64,000 nucleotides of DNA, from the NCBI RefSeq assembly GCF_947501905.1, contig NZ_CANMXL010000001.1:186001-250000 (forward strand). Direction: 5' to 3'. Positions 54,460 through 64,000 of this stretch are shown one piece after another; position 1 is the first letter of the stretch, and each line of letters starts with the position of its first letter. Source of the DNA: an uncultured Winogradskyella sp. (GTDB lineage Bacteria; Bacteroidota; Bacteroidia; Flavobacteriales; Flavobacteriaceae). A model generated the notes under the pieces. The model was given only the letters and a program-made list of their open reading frames with translations. It had not been told where the DNA came from and did not search any database. A program made the translations under genes and the position numbers.

Positions 54460-56955
54460 TTACTTTTTTGCTGTCGTTTTCTTCTTAGCCGCTTTTTTCT
54501 TTGGTGCGTTTTTCTCTAAAATGGCTTGAGCTTCTTCTAGTGTCATCTCAGAAACATCTTTAGTCTTTGGCAATTCGACTTTCTGCTTCCCTTTGATAAC
54601 ATTATGTCTTCCCCAACGGGCTTTTTCTACTCTAATACCTTCTGCTTCCCAACTATGAATAAGCTTATCTTTTTCTTTCTGGATTTTATCCTCAATCAAA
54701 GTAACAATATCCTCGTCAGATAAATTATCCCAATCGTATTTTTTATTCACATTAATAAACATATTGTTCCATTTAATAAATGGTCCAAAACGTCCTTTAC
54801 CTTTTTGCACATCTAAACCTTGATATGTATATATAGGTGCATCTGCTTTTTCTTTTTCTATAATAAGCTCAACGGCTTGGTCATAATCTACACTTAATGG
54901 GTCAACCCCTTTTGGTAATGAAACGAATTTTTTACCAAACTTAACATAAGGTCCAAAACGTCCATTATTGACTTCAATCTCTTCATCTTTATAATGCCCT
55001 AATGCTTTTGGTAGTTGAAATAAATCCATTGCTTCCTCATAAGTAATAGAGCTCAATTGCTGATCTGGAGATAAACTAGCAAACTTTGGCTTTTCTTCAT
55101 CATCCACAGTTCCTATTTGAACCATTGGCCCAAACTTACCTAAACGTACACTTACACGGCGTCCTGTTTCAGGGTCTGTCCCTAAAATACGTTCGCCAGA
55201 TTCACGCTCTGCATTTTCCTGTACATCTTCTACTTGCGGATGAAAGCCTTTATAAAAGTCTTTCATCATTGCTCGCCAATCTTCTTTACCTTCAGCTATA
55301 TTATCAAAACTAGCTTCAACCTTAGCTGTAAAATTGTAATCGAGAATACTCTCAAAATGATTCACTAAGAAATCAGTAACTATCATTCCTATATCTGTAG
55401 GCACTAGCTTTCCTTTATCAGAACCTACTTTTTCTGTAAGCTCCTTTTCGTTTATAGAATCATGTTCTAAAACAAGTTGAGTATAATTTCGTTCAGTGCC
55501 ATCAACAGTTCCTTTTTCTATATAATTTCTATTCTGAATAGTAGAAATTGTTGGCGCATAAGTTGATGGACGACCAATACCCAACTCTTCTAACTTTTTC
55601 ACCAAAGCCGCTTCCGTAAAACGTGCTGGCGGTCTAGTGAAACGCTCAGTTGCAGTAATATAGTTATTATCTAAAGCATCTGATACTTTTAAATCTGGTA
55701 ATAAACCTGATTGCTCAGTATCTTCATCATCAGTACCTTCTAAATATACTTTAAGGAAACCATCAAAAGTTATGATTTCTCCGTTAGCAGAAAACAATTC
55801 CGAAACAGGTTGAGAGCCATTGATTTTAATCTTAACATTGGTACGTTCTAAATTTGCTTCACTCATCTGTGATGCAATAGCACGTTTCCATATTAACTCA
55901 TACAATCTTGCTTGATCTCGTTCAGCATTTACAGAATGGCTCGCAAAATTTGTAGGTCGTATAGCTTCGTGAGCTTCTTGAGCTCCTTTAGATTTTCCTT
56001 TGTAATTGCGTGGCTTACTATAAGAATCACCATAAGCCGCTACAATTTCGTTTTGAGCACCTTGCTTTGCTTCGTCAGATAAATTAACACTATCCGTTCT
56101 CATATAAGTTATAAGACCAGCTTCGTATAAACGTTGCGCATTACTCATTGTACGACTAACAGAAAAGCCTAGCTTTCTTGAAGCCTCTTGTTGCAATGTA
56201 GACGTAGTAAATGGTGGTGCTGGCGATTTTTTAACTGGTTTTTTCTCCAGGTTAGCAACAGAATATGATGCTGCAATATTTTTATTTAAAAAAGCCTGAG
56301 CCTCTTCCTTGGTTTTAAAATTCTTTGGCAACTTGGCTTTGAAGGTTGCTCTTGTAGATGTTTTAAATTCAGCATCTATTCTATAGGATGCTTCAGCATT
56401 AAATTTTTGAATTTCGCGTTCGCGCTCAACAATTAATCTTACAGATACAGATTGTACTCGGCCTGCAGACAAACCTCCTTTTACTTTTCTCCATAAAACA
56501 GGGGACAACTCGTAACCAACAATTCTATCCAAAACACGACGTGCTTGTTGCGCATCTACTAAATTATAATCTATACTACGAGGATTCTCTATAGCTTTTT
56601 GGATAGCACTTTTTGTAATCTCATGAAAAACAATTCGTTTTGTCTTCTCAATATCTAAGCCTAAAGTCTCGGCAAGGTGCCAAGCTATAGCTTCTCCTTC
56701 TCGATCCTCATCACTAGCTAGCCAAACCATTTCTGCTTTTTTAGCTAAGTCTTTCAGTTTCTTTACAACATCTTTCTTGTCCTTAGAAACCTGATATTTA
56801 GGCTTAAAATCTCCATCTACATCTACTCCTAATTCCTTAGAAGGTAAATCAGCAATGTGCCCAAAACTGGACTCTACTTTATAATCTTTTCCTAAAAATT
56901 TTTCTATGGTTTTAGCCTTTGCAGGTGACTCAACTATGACTAGATTCTTCGGCAT
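54460..56955 (-). CDS. topA: DNA topoisomerase I
   Basis: About 831 residues from the ATG at 56955 (MPKNLVIVESPAKAKTIEKFL), the normal start; a longer reading from 56976 would begin inside the promoter box. The TOPRIM domain holds ASDEDREGEAIAWH, and the strand-cutting tyrosine lies in GLITYMRTDSVNLS. Instead of zinc fingers the C-terminus has several topoisomerase C-terminal repeats (GRFGPYVKFGKK, GRFGPFIKWNN, ARWGRHNVIKG) and a basic Lys/Ala tail. It relaxes negative supercoils in the cytoplasm. Confidence 0.96.
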   Translation of the reverse strand: MPKNLVIVESPAKAKTIEKFLGKDYKVESSFGHIADLPSKELGVDVDGDFKPKYQVSKDKKDVVKKLKDLAKKAEMVWLASDEDREGEAIAWHLAETLGLDIEKTKRIVFHEITKSAIQKAIENPRSIDYNLVDAQQARRVLDRIVGYELSPVLWRKVKGGLSAGRVQSVSVRLIVEREREIQKFNAEASYRIDAEFKTSTRATFKAKLPKNFKTKEEAQAFLNKNIAASYSVANLEKKPVKKSPAPPFTTSTLQQEASRKLGFSVSRTMSNAQRLYEAGLITYMRTDSVNLSDEAKQGAQNEIVAAYGDSYSKPRNYKGKSKGAQEAHEAIRPTNFASHSVNAERDQARLYELIWKRAIASQMSEANLERTNVKIKINGSQPVSELFSANGEIITFDGFLKVYLEGTDDEDTEQSGLLPDLKVSDALDNNYITATERFTRPPARFTEAALVKKLEELGIGRPSTYAPTISTIQNRNYIEKGTVDGTERNYTQLVLEHDSINEKELTEKVGSDKGKLVPTDIGMIVTDFLVNHFESILDYNFTAKVEASFDNIAEGKEDWRAMMKDFYKGFHPQVEDVQENAERESGERILGTDPETGRRVSVRLGKFGPMVQIGTVDDEEKPKFASLSPDQQLSSITYEEAMDLFQLPKALGHYKDEEIEVNNGRFGPYVKFGKKFVSLPKGVDPLSVDYDQAVELIIEKEKADAPIYTYQGLDVQKGKGRFGPFIKWNNMFINVNKKYDWDNLSDEDIVTLIEDKIQKEKDKLIHSWEAEGIRVEKARWGRHNVIKGKQKVELPKTKDVSEMTLEEAQAILEKNAPKKKAAKKKTTAKK

Positions 56956-56975
56956 GCTTCGTTTTTTTGAGGTCA

Positions 56976-56983
56976 CAAAGGTA
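56976..56983 (-). promoter_or_regulatory. Candidate topA promoter (-7 box)
   Basis: TACCTTTG on the minus strand is an exact TAnnTTTG. A start near 56970 leaves 15 leader bases to the ATG at 56955 and rules out the upstream ATG at 56976. The -33 region is weak. Confidence 0.45.
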
Positions 56984-57072
56984 TATGAAAAAAAATTTAA
57001 CTACCTAATTAAAATTTAATCAAGCTTTAGTTTTAGCATATTTTTAAGTAAGAATTAATGAGATTAATAAGA

Positions 57073-57981
57073 CTAAAAATTTCGACTAAAACTTAAAGTC
57101 CCAAAAGAATGAGATGAAGATAGAGGTGTCTCTCTTGTATTAAAATTATAGATAAGTTTCAGTATATTTCTTTTAAATTTTAAACTGCCTCCTATTTTAA
57201 ATTCAAAAACATGAGGCTCATTATTAGTTGTAAATGTCTCATCATTATAATCAAGGCTTCCTTGAATTAAAGTGTTATGTAAAACATATCTATGCCCTAA
57301 GCTTATCAATCCATAAAACTCATTTGTATTCGTTCTATCAATAAAATTATTTCTAGAAGAGTTATTAAATGTGTTGAGTTTCCCAAAAGTATATTCAATG
57401 TTATTAGACACATAGATATCCTTAGTGCCTAAAGAAGGTTCTACTACATATTTAAAAGTATGATTTTTATTAAAAAATGTATTCCATATATATTTAGCTT
57501 TCAGATTAACTAAGAATTTAGACTCAATTTCTTCCGTCCAAGTTGGTACATCTATATTAAAAAAGTTATGTGCCCAAGTTTGAATTTTTCCCGACAAAGC
57601 TTCCTCTCCTGTTATACCAGTTTCAACTGCGATAAAGAACGCCGAGTTTACTTTTATTTTTCCTATTTCGGTTTTTATAAAAAACCACCCTGCGTATGGT
57701 CTATCAAAATCTCTTGAATCGGTTGAACTTAAATTCGTTGGTGTATACGTTTCATTTCCAAGGGTAATATTTAATTGCAGCTTATTATTATTTTCCTTTT
57801 TAAAAACAAAACTGTCTTCTAAATCTTTACGGTAAGTTAGAAACAAACCACTCGTGTAATACCTATCTACTAAAACCAACTTATCGTTTTCTATTTTAAG
57901 CTCCAACTGTTCGTTATTGCTTTGAGCGTCAATGCTCATAATAACTAACAAATTAATAATAAACAGAAATTGTATTTTCAA
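57073..57981 (-). CDS. Lipid A deacylase LpxR family protein (DUF2219)
   Basis: The 302-residue protein has a signal peptide (about 1-19, ending SIDAQ) and an outer-membrane beta-barrel pattern. Family features include the N-terminal EIKIENDKLV-like ND pair, DRYYTSGLFLTYR, RDFDRPYAGWFF and QTWAHNFF, which contains a candidate catalytic His. LpxR removes the 3'-linked acyl groups of lipid A in the outer membrane. The match rests on these motifs only. The gene stands alone on the minus strand and diverges from miaB. Confidence 0.75.
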   Translation of the reverse strand: MKIQFLFIINLLVIMSIDAQSNNEQLELKIENDKLVLVDRYYTSGLFLTYRKDLEDSFVFKKENNNKLQLNITLGNETYTPTNLSSTDSRDFDRPYAGWFFIKTEIGKIKVNSAFFIAVETGITGEEALSGKIQTWAHNFFNIDVPTWTEEIESKFLVNLKAKYIWNTFFNKNHTFKYVVEPSLGTKDIYVSNNIEYTFGKLNTFNNSSRNNFIDRTNTNEFYGLISLGHRYVLHNTLIQGSLDYNDETFTTNNEPHVFEFKIGGSLKFKRNILKLIYNFNTRETPLSSSHSFGTLSFSRNF

Positions 57982-58049
57982 TAGTAATGGATTGAATTAA
58001 TTATTTAGGTCGTTAAATATCTATAAAATTAACAACAGTACTCTGACAC

Positions 58050-58082
58050 TTTGTCATAAGACTAAAAATAATCTTATCTTTG
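58050..58082 (+). promoter_or_regulatory. Promoter of the miaB operon
   Basis: TTTG at 58050-58053, a 21-base spacer and TATCTTTG at 58075-58082 match the Bacteroidetes consensus fully. Transcription would start near 58089. This shows that the TTG codon at 58091 cannot be a normal start and favours the ATG at 58136 or 58142. Confidence 0.65.
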
Positions 58083-58141
58083 CATGCTTATTGAGAATTG
58101 TTGATATCAAAGAGATATTTCGTTTTAACGAGATAATGTAT

Positions 58142-59590
58142 ATGGAAAAAATTATAGACGAAAATAAACAAGGTGAAAACCTGATTCTAGAAAATAAAGA
58201 GAGTAACTCAAGAAAGCTTTTTATAGAAAGTTATGGTTGCCAAATGAATTTCAGCGATAGTGAGATTGTAGCCTCTATACTTTCTGAAGAAGGTTTTAAT
58301 ACTACTAAATCTTTAGAAGAAGCTGATTTAGTTTTGGTAAATACATGTTCTATTAGAGACAAAGCTGAACAAACGGTTCGCAAACGCCTCGAAAAATACA
58401 ATGCTGTAAAAAGAAGTAAAAACCCAAAAATGAAAATTGGTGTTTTAGGCTGTATGGCAGAGCGTTTAAAAAGTAAATTTCTTGAAGAAGAAAAAATGGT
58501 CGACCTTGTTGTTGGACCAGACGCTTATAAAGACTTACCAAACCTTATTAGTGAGGTTGATGATGGCAGAAATGCAATTAACGTTATTCTTTCAAAAGAA
58601 GAGACTTATGGAGACATTGCTCCTGTTCGCTTAAACAGTAACGGTGTCACCGCTTTTGTTTCTATTACTCGTGGTTGTGATAATATGTGTACGTTTTGCG
58701 TTGTCCCTTTTACGAGAGGACGTGAACGTAGTCGTGAACCACAATCTATAATTGAAGAGATTAACGATTTAGCCAACAAAGGGTTTAAAGAAGTGACACT
58801 TCTCGGCCAAAATGTAGATAGCTTTTTATGGTATGGCGGTGGTCTAAAGAAAGACTTTAAAAAAGCTACCGATATGCAAAAAGCTACTGCTGTAAATTTT
58901 GCAATGCTTTTAGATATGTGTGCTAAGGCACAACCAAAAATGCGTTTTCGTTTTTCAACATCTAATCCTCAAGACATGACGCTAGATGTTATTGAAACTA
59001 TGGCTAAGCACAGAAACATATGTAACTATGTACATTTACCTGTTCAAAGTGGTAGTAATCGTATTCTAAAAGCTATGAATCGCTTGCATACACGTGAAGA
59101 ATATTTTGAATTGATTGATAACATACGTCGTATCATTCCTGACATTGCTATAAGTCAAGATATGATTGCTGGTTTCCCTACAGAAACTGAGGAAGAGCAC
59201 CAAGATACATTAAGCTTAATGGAATATGTAAAGTATGATTTTGGGTTTATGTTTGCCTATTCAGAACGCCCAGGAACATTAGCTGGTCGCCGTATGGAAG
59301 ACGACATTCCTGCAGATGTAAAACAACGCCGTTTGAACGAGATTCAAGCACTACAGCGTGAGCACAGCCATTACAGAACTCAAGAGAATGTTGGTAAAAT
59401 TCAAGAAATCCTCATCGAAAAATCATCTAAAAAATCAGATGCACATTGGTCTGGAAGAAACTCGCAAAACACCGTAGCTGTTTTCCCAAAAGAGCATTAC
59501 AAAGTTGGTGATTTTGTAAACGTAAAAATTACAGATTGTACTTCGGCTACCTTAATTGGTGAAGCTGTAGGTTACTCAGACAACAATTAA
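58142..59590 (+). CDS. miaB: tRNA-2-methylthio-N6-dimethylallyladenosine synthase
   Basis: About 482 residues from the ATG at 58142 ([11 protein letters not shown]); an ATG at 58136 is nearly as good, while the longer reading from a TTG at 58091 starts at the predicted transcription start. The N-terminal domain binds one iron-sulfur cluster ([22 protein letters not shown]). The radical SAM motif [17 protein letters not shown] holds the second, and a TRAM domain ends the protein. It adds the methylthio group at position 37 of tRNAs that read UNN codons. Confidence 0.95.
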   Translation: MEKIIDENKQGENLILENKESNSRKLFIESYGCQMNFSDSEIVASILSEEGFNTTKSLEEADLVLVNTCSIRDKAEQTVRKRLEKYNAVKRSKNPKMKIGVLGCMAERLKSKFLEEEKMVDLVVGPDAYKDLPNLISEVDDGRNAINVILSKEETYGDIAPVRLNSNGVTAFVSITRGCDNMCTFCVVPFTRGRERSREPQSIIEEINDLANKGFKEVTLLGQNVDSFLWYGGGLKKDFKKATDMQKATAVNFAMLLDMCAKAQPKMRFRFSTSNPQDMTLDVIETMAKHRNICNYVHLPVQSGSNRILKAMNRLHTREEYFELIDNIRRIIPDIAISQDMIAGFPTETEEEHQDTLSLMEYVKYDFGFMFAYSERPGTLAGRRMEDDIPADVKQRRLNEIQALQREHSHYRTQENVGKIQEILIEKSSKKSDAHWSGRNSQNTVAVFPKEHYKVGDFVNVKITDCTSATLIGEAVGYSDNN

Positions 59591-59593
59591 TAT

Positions 59594-60850
59594 ATGGAAT
59601 CTATACAAGCCATAAAACAACGTTTTGGAATTATTGGTAACGATGCCAAACTTAATCGCTCTATCGAAAAAGCGATACAAGTGGCACCTACCGATATTTC
59701 AATATTAGTTACAGGAGAAAGTGGTGTTGGTAAAGAAAGTATTCCAAAAATCATACACCAATTATCACATCGCAAACACGGCAAATATATCGCTGTAAAC
59801 TGTGGTGCTATACCAGAAGGCACTATTGATAGCGAATTATTTGGCCACGAAAAAGGTGCTTTTACTGGGGCTACACAAACACGTTCTGGGTATTTCGAAG
59901 TCGCTGATGGCGGTACTATTTTCTTGGATGAAGTTGGTGAGCTACCATTAACTACGCAAGTGCGTTTGTTACGTGTTTTAGAAAATGGAGAGTTTATAAA
60001 AGTAGGTTCAAGTAAAGTCCAGAAAACAGATGTACGTATTGTAGCAGCAACTAACGTAAACATGTTTGAAGCTATTAAGAAAGAGAAATTTAGAGAAGAC
60101 TTATACTACAGACTAAGTACAATTGAAATTAATCTTCCAGCACTTCGTGAGCGTAAAGATGATATTCATTTATTGTTCAGAAAATTTGCTAGTGACTTTG
60201 CTTTAAAATACAAGATGCCAACAGTTAAACTAGCTGATGACGCTGTACAATTGCTAACGAGTTATCGCTGGAATGGAAACATACGTCAGCTACGTAATGT
60301 CGCCGAACAAGCTTCTGTTTTAGAACACAATCGCTCTATTTCTGGACAGACGCTAAAAAATTATCTGCCAACTGGTGCTGGACAGAATTTACCAGCTGTT
60401 ATTAATGACACAAAATCCGAAAGTGATTTCAGTAATGAACGTGAGATTTTATACAAGGTTTTATTTGATATGAAAAGTGACCTTAACGACTTGAAAAAGT
60501 TAACAATGGAGCTCATGAAAAGCGGCAATATTTCTGAAGTTGAAAAAGACAACGAAGGATTGATTCAAAAAATATATGGTAATAATGAAGAGGAAACTGT
60601 GCAAGATATTCCCGTCTTAGCAATACCAGAACATAGAGAGGAAGTAGTTGAACCTGTTATTGAAACTGAGGATAAATATCATTTTGCTGAAGAAATTGAA
60701 GAAGAGGAAACATTATCACTTCATGACAAAGAATTAGAATTAATTAAAAAATCGCTTGAGCGTCACAGCGGAAAACGTAAATTAGCCGCAGCCGAGCTAG
60801 GTATTAGTGAGCGCACCTTATACCGAAAAATAAAACAATACGATTTATAA
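59594..60850 (+). CDS. Sigma-54-dependent activator without a receiver domain
   Basis: The 418-residue protein begins directly with the AAA+ domain: Walker A TGESGVGKES, the sigma-54-contacting loop GAFTGA (intact), and Walker B GTIFLDEVGE. A low-complexity acidic linker (about 325-375) follows, then a Fis-type helix-turn-helix (KRKLAAAELGISERTLYRKIKQYDL). Because no receiver or other input domain is present, its activity may be set by its level or by a protein partner. It starts three bases after miaB, and the downstream genes follow closely, so it is part of that operon. Confidence 0.9.
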   Translation: MESIQAIKQRFGIIGNDAKLNRSIEKAIQVAPTDISILVTGESGVGKESIPKIIHQLSHRKHGKYIAVNCGAIPEGTIDSELFGHEKGAFTGATQTRSGYFEVADGGTIFLDEVGELPLTTQVRLLRVLENGEFIKVGSSKVQKTDVRIVAATNVNMFEAIKKEKFREDLYYRLSTIEINLPALRERKDDIHLLFRKFASDFALKYKMPTVKLADDAVQLLTSYRWNGNIRQLRNVAEQASVLEHNRSISGQTLKNYLPTGAGQNLPAVINDTKSESDFSNEREILYKVLFDMKSDLNDLKKLTMELMKSGNISEVEKDNEGLIQKIYGNNEEETVQDIPVLAIPEHREEVVEPVIETEDKYHFAEEIEEEETLSLHDKELELIKKSLERHSGKRKLAAAELGISERTLYRKIKQYDL

Positions 60851-60851
60851 C

Positions 60852-61049
60852 ATGAAAGCTGTAGAAATATTTAGAATAAGAAAACGCTTTAGCCCTAATA
60901 GTTCTGAAACCATAAGACAAGAAGCAGAAGACTTAGTCAATGAAAAACACTATAAAGGTTACAGATTAATTAATGTAGATTTTGATGTAGCAGACAATGC
61001 AGGCTATATCTATGCGTTTATAACAATGAAACGCCCAAACACCTATTAA
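60852..61049 (+). CDS. Small unknown protein between the activator and lptE
   Basis: The 65-residue protein is soluble and begins MKAVEIFRIRKRFSP; it has the look of a small alpha-beta protein (RQEAEDLVNEKHYKGYRLINVDFDV, then a beta strand AGYIYAFITMKR). I recognise no family. Its start overlaps nothing but follows the upstream stop by a single base, and lptE starts at the base after its stop, so it is tightly built into the operon and very likely a real gene. Confidence 0.65.
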   Translation: MKAVEIFRIRKRFSPNSSETIRQEAEDLVNEKHYKGYRLINVDFDVADNAGYIYAFITMKRPNTY

Positions 61050-61553
61050 ATGAGATTATTCAAACATCTATTCCTTTTTGTAATTCTTACCACTTTTACA
61101 GCATGTGGTTTTTACTCATTTACTGGAGGTGATACAGGTGACGCAAAAACATTTCAAGTTAATTTTTTTCAAAATAATGCACCCTTAATTGAACCTGGTT
61201 TAGATATAAATTTCACAAATGCGCTTCAGGATTTAATGCAGAATCAAACAAGCTTAAGCTTGGTTACTTCAGGTGGAGACTTAGTTTTTGAAGGCGAAAT
61301 TACGGAATACAGAATTAGCCCTACTACTGCAACTGCAAATAATACAGCCGCTCAAAACAGACTCACTATTGGTGTAAATGTGAGGTATTTTAATAACCTC
61401 GACGAAGAAAAAAACTTTGAACAACGCTTTTCTTTCTTTTTTGATTATGAAGGCAGTCAACTATTAACAGGCGGACAACGTGACACTGCTTGGGAAGCTA
61501 TTTTTGAGCGTATTACTCAAGATATTTTTCAAGCCGCTTTAGCAGATTGGTAA
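61050..61553 (+). CDS. lptE: LPS assembly lipoprotein LptE
   Basis: The 167-residue protein has a lipoprotein signal peptide with Cys19 (LTTFTACGFYSF). The stretch GFYSFTGGD and the later LVFEGEITEYRISP fit the Bacteroidetes LptE family. LptE plugs the LptD barrel and helps insert lipopolysaccharide into the outer membrane. Sequence conservation is low in this family; the call rests on the lipobox, size and the neighbourhood between the sigma-54 activator and secG, which is usual in Flavobacteriia. Confidence 0.8.
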   Translation: MRLFKHLFLFVILTTFTACGFYSFTGGDTGDAKTFQVNFFQNNAPLIEPGLDINFTNALQDLMQNQTSLSLVTSGGDLVFEGEITEYRISPTTATANNTAAQNRLTIGVNVRYFNNLDEEKNFEQRFSFFFDYEGSQLLTGGQRDTAWEAIFERITQDIFQAALADW

Positions 61554-61560
61554 TAAGAAT

Positions 61561-62457
61561 ATGCAACTACAAGAACTCACATCCATATTACAACACCCAG
61601 AAACGCTTAAGGTGGAACAAACGGATGTACTTAAAGCTTTAGTAGATAAATATCCCTATTTTCAACCTGCACGTGCCTTGTATCTTAAAGCCTTAAAAAA
61701 TAAGGACAGTTACAAATACAACAATGCTCTAAAAGTTACTGCAGCTCACACAACTGACAGAAGTATTTTATTTGATTTTATTACATCTGACGTTTTTAAT
61801 CAGAATGAAATATCTCAGCAAATAAAACAAAACTCCGAATACATCAAGGCAATTGAAGTAAGCGGTATCGATGACATTTCTATTAACAGGAGTGTTACAA
61901 TTGACGATGCTTTAAAACAGCAAGTTGAAGCCACACAAGGTGTATTAGACCCAAATCTTTTCAAGCAAAAAGAAGTTGAACAACAAAATATACCATCTTT
62001 TGAAATTTCTGGAGACATAACAAATCTTGACTTAATTGAAGAAAAACTTCAGATTGGGAAACCTTTAGAATTTTCATCTTCTGAAACACATTCATTCTCA
62101 GAATGGTTGAAAATCACAAGCTTTAAACCTATTGACAGAAGTAATGATAAAGCACAACTTAAAGTACCTATAGCTAATAAATTAGAAGCCATTGATAAAT
62201 TTATAACAGAGAATCCAAAAATAAAACCTACCATAAATACACCAAAACCTAAGCTAGTTAATAACGATGAAACTGCTGATGATAGTCTTATGACAGAGAC
62301 TTTAGCACGTATTTATGTAGAGCAAAAGAACTATGACAAGGCCATACAATCTTACCGAATTTTAAGTTTGAAATATCCAGAAAAAAGTAGTTTCTTTGCA
62401 GACCAAATTAAAGCGATAAAAGAATTAAGCGAACGAAATAATACAGACAATGACTAA
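61561..62457 (+). CDS. TPR-like protein of unknown function
   Basis: The 298-residue protein has no signal peptide. The N-terminal part is helical (LVDKYPYFQPARALYLKALKNKDSYKYNNALK). The middle is polar and probably disordered (about 110-235). Near the C-terminus one TPR-like unit is visible (TLARIYVEQKNYDKAIQSYRILSLKYPEKS). It is probably a cytoplasmic adaptor protein. It overlaps secG by eight bases, suggesting translational coupling. I know the arrangement from other flavobacterial genomes but not the function. Confidence 0.75.
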   Translation: MQLQELTSILQHPETLKVEQTDVLKALVDKYPYFQPARALYLKALKNKDSYKYNNALKVTAAHTTDRSILFDFITSDVFNQNEISQQIKQNSEYIKAIEVSGIDDISINRSVTIDDALKQQVEATQGVLDPNLFKQKEVEQQNIPSFEISGDITNLDLIEEKLQIGKPLEFSSSETHSFSEWLKITSFKPIDRSNDKAQLKVPIANKLEAIDKFITENPKIKPTINTPKPKLVNNDETADDSLMTETLARIYVEQKNYDKAIQSYRILSLKYPEKSSFFADQIKAIKELSERNNTDND

Positions 62458-62791
62458 GTTTACAATATTTTTAATATTAATCGTAGTAGTAGCCTTTTTA
62501 CTAGTTGTAGTAATTATGGTACAGAATCCAAAAGGTGGTGGATTATCATCTTCTTTTGGTGGTGGCGGAACACAACAATTAGGTGGAGTAAAAAAGACAG
62601 GAGACTTTTTAGATAAGAGTACATGGTTTTTAGCAACACTTTTAATTGCTTTAATTTTACTATCTAATATTACTATTGATGGTGCTGGAGGCGTAAGCGA
62701 CTCTAAAGCATTAGACGCAGACGATACAACAACTCAACCTGTTACACCACCTGCAACAACAAATAATGACGACACAAACACAGGAAACTAA
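62450..62791 (+). CDS. secG: Preprotein translocase subunit SecG
   Basis: The 113-residue protein has two membrane helices (about 4-22 and 60-77), separated by the characteristic loop VQNPKGGGLSSSFGGGGTQQLGG, in which the glycine-rich stretch is diagnostic. The C-terminus is a Thr/Asp-rich extension. SecG assists SecYE and SecA in protein export across the inner membrane. It is the last gene of the miaB operon and is followed by a strong terminator. Confidence 0.95.
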   Translation: MTKFTIFLILIVVVAFLLVVVIMVQNPKGGGLSSSFGGGGTQQLGGVKKTGDFLDKSTWFLATLLIALILLSNITIDGAGGVSDSKALDADDTTTQPVTPPATTNNDDTNTGN

Positions 62792-62813
62792 TTTTTAGTT
62801 TCTACACAATATT

Positions 62814-62845
62814 AAAAGCCAACTTTTCCAGTTGGCTTTTTTGTT
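62814..62845 (+). terminator. Terminator after secG
   Basis: AAAAGCCAACT (62814-62824) and AGTTGGCTTTT (62830-62840) form an 11-bp stem with a five-base loop, followed by TTGTTTT. It separates the miaB-secG operon from groES. Confidence 0.85.
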
Positions 62846-62885
62846 TTAAACTCACATATTCTGAAACTTTGTCAGTCATTTAGGC

Positions 62886-62917
62886 TTGGCATAATTTTCG
62901 AATTACGCGTAGCGTAA
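62886..62917 (+). promoter_or_regulatory. Candidate regulatory region of groESL
   Basis: TTGGCATAATTTTCGAATTA (62886-62905) resembles the two sigma-54-like elements of the exporter operon in its TTGGCAT half, but the -12 half has GA instead of GC. It is followed by the inverted repeat TTACGC-GTA-GCGTAA (62903-62917). No CIRCE element is seen. Either element could mediate heat-shock control; neither is proven. Confidence 0.3.
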
Positions 62918-62948
62918 ATTTAATTTTTAATAACAAAACATATAACAA

Positions 62949-63224
62949 ATGGCTTTAAACATTAAACCTTTAGCAGACAGAGTTCTTGTAGAACCAATGG
63001 CTGCTGAAACTACTACAGCCTCAGGAATTATCATCCCTGATAATGCTAAAGAAAAACCACAAAAGGGAACTGTTGTTGCTATAGGTAATGGCAAAAAAGA
63101 CGAACCTTTAACTGTAAAAGTTGGTGATGTTGTACTTTATGGAAAATATGGCGGAACAGAACTTAAATTAGAAGGTAAAGATTATTTAATGATGCGCGAA
63201 AGTGACATTTTAGCAATTATTTAA
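62949..63224 (+). CDS. groES: Co-chaperonin GroES
   Basis: The 91-residue protein is a normal Gro[41 protein letters not shown], with the mobile loop at about residues 16-31 and the end [11 protein letters not shown]. It caps the GroEL cylinder during protein folding in the cytoplasm. groEL follows 19 bases later. Confidence 0.98.
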   Translation: MALNIKPLADRVLVEPMAAETTTASGIIIPDNAKEKPQKGTVVAIGNGKKDEPLTVKVGDVVLYGKYGGTELKLEGKDYLMMRESDILAII

Positions 63225-63228
63225 TTAA

Positions 63229-64000
<772 letters not shown>

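Overview
The window looks like chromosomal DNA of a marine-type member of the Flavobacteriaceae (Bacteroidetes). It is A+T-rich, carries the complete gliding/type IX secretion block gldK-gldL-gldM-gldN, and encodes a cargo-like protein with the T9SS type B C-terminal domain. Several genes follow boxes that match the Bacteroidetes promoter consensus TAnnTTTG, and Shine-Dalgarno sequences are rarely visible.

Layout. 1-7.5 kb: a cut-off PASTA protein gene diverges from ddl. A five-gene double-glycine peptide cassette (precursor, small unknown protein, membrane protein, thioredoxin-like protein, C39 peptidase ABC transporter) lies between ddl and coaD. A GSCFA protein and a small unknown follow on the minus strand. 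7.5-13.5 kb: alaS, then an M23 peptidase, a MerR regulator, LemA and two TPM-domain proteins. 13.5-22.2 kb: an outer-membrane beta-barrel protein, a secreted C-type-lectin T9SS cargo, the GTPases der and era, and a TrmH-type RNA methyltransferase. 22.2-24.9 kb: a compact restriction-modification island (PD-(D/E)xK-like nuclease, C5 cytosine methyltransferase, unknown cysteine-containing protein).

24.9-42.7 kb: a 15-kb minus-strand operon for a MacB-type export system (HlyD-like adaptor, ATPase, four tandem FtsX-type permeases, a DUF2807-like protein, second ATPase, TolC-like channel). It diverges from an NtrC-type response regulator and its histidine kinase. Two matched regulatory modules, each a -24-like TTGGCAT box plus upstream GTGT-N11-ACAC sites, lie before the adaptor gene and before the fourth permease. 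This suggests that the adjacent two-component system switches on both halves through sigma-54.

42.7-57 kb: a DNA/RNA non-specific endonuclease, the initiator tRNA, a leucine-rich-repeat protein, a CPXCG protein, an ABC-F protein, a DUF983 protein, an FAD oxidoreductase, the gldKLMN operon with its own promoter and terminator, an arginase-fold protein that has lost metal ligands, and topA. 57-64 kb: an LpxR-like lipid A deacylase, then a plus-strand run of miaB, a receiver-less sigma-54 activator, a small conserved unknown, lptE, a TPR-like protein and secG, ending at a terminator before groES and the truncated groEL.

No insertion sequence, CRISPR array, prophage or rRNA was seen. No gene-free stretch exceeds 300 bases. 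All functional calls come from reading motifs by eye; no database search was run.
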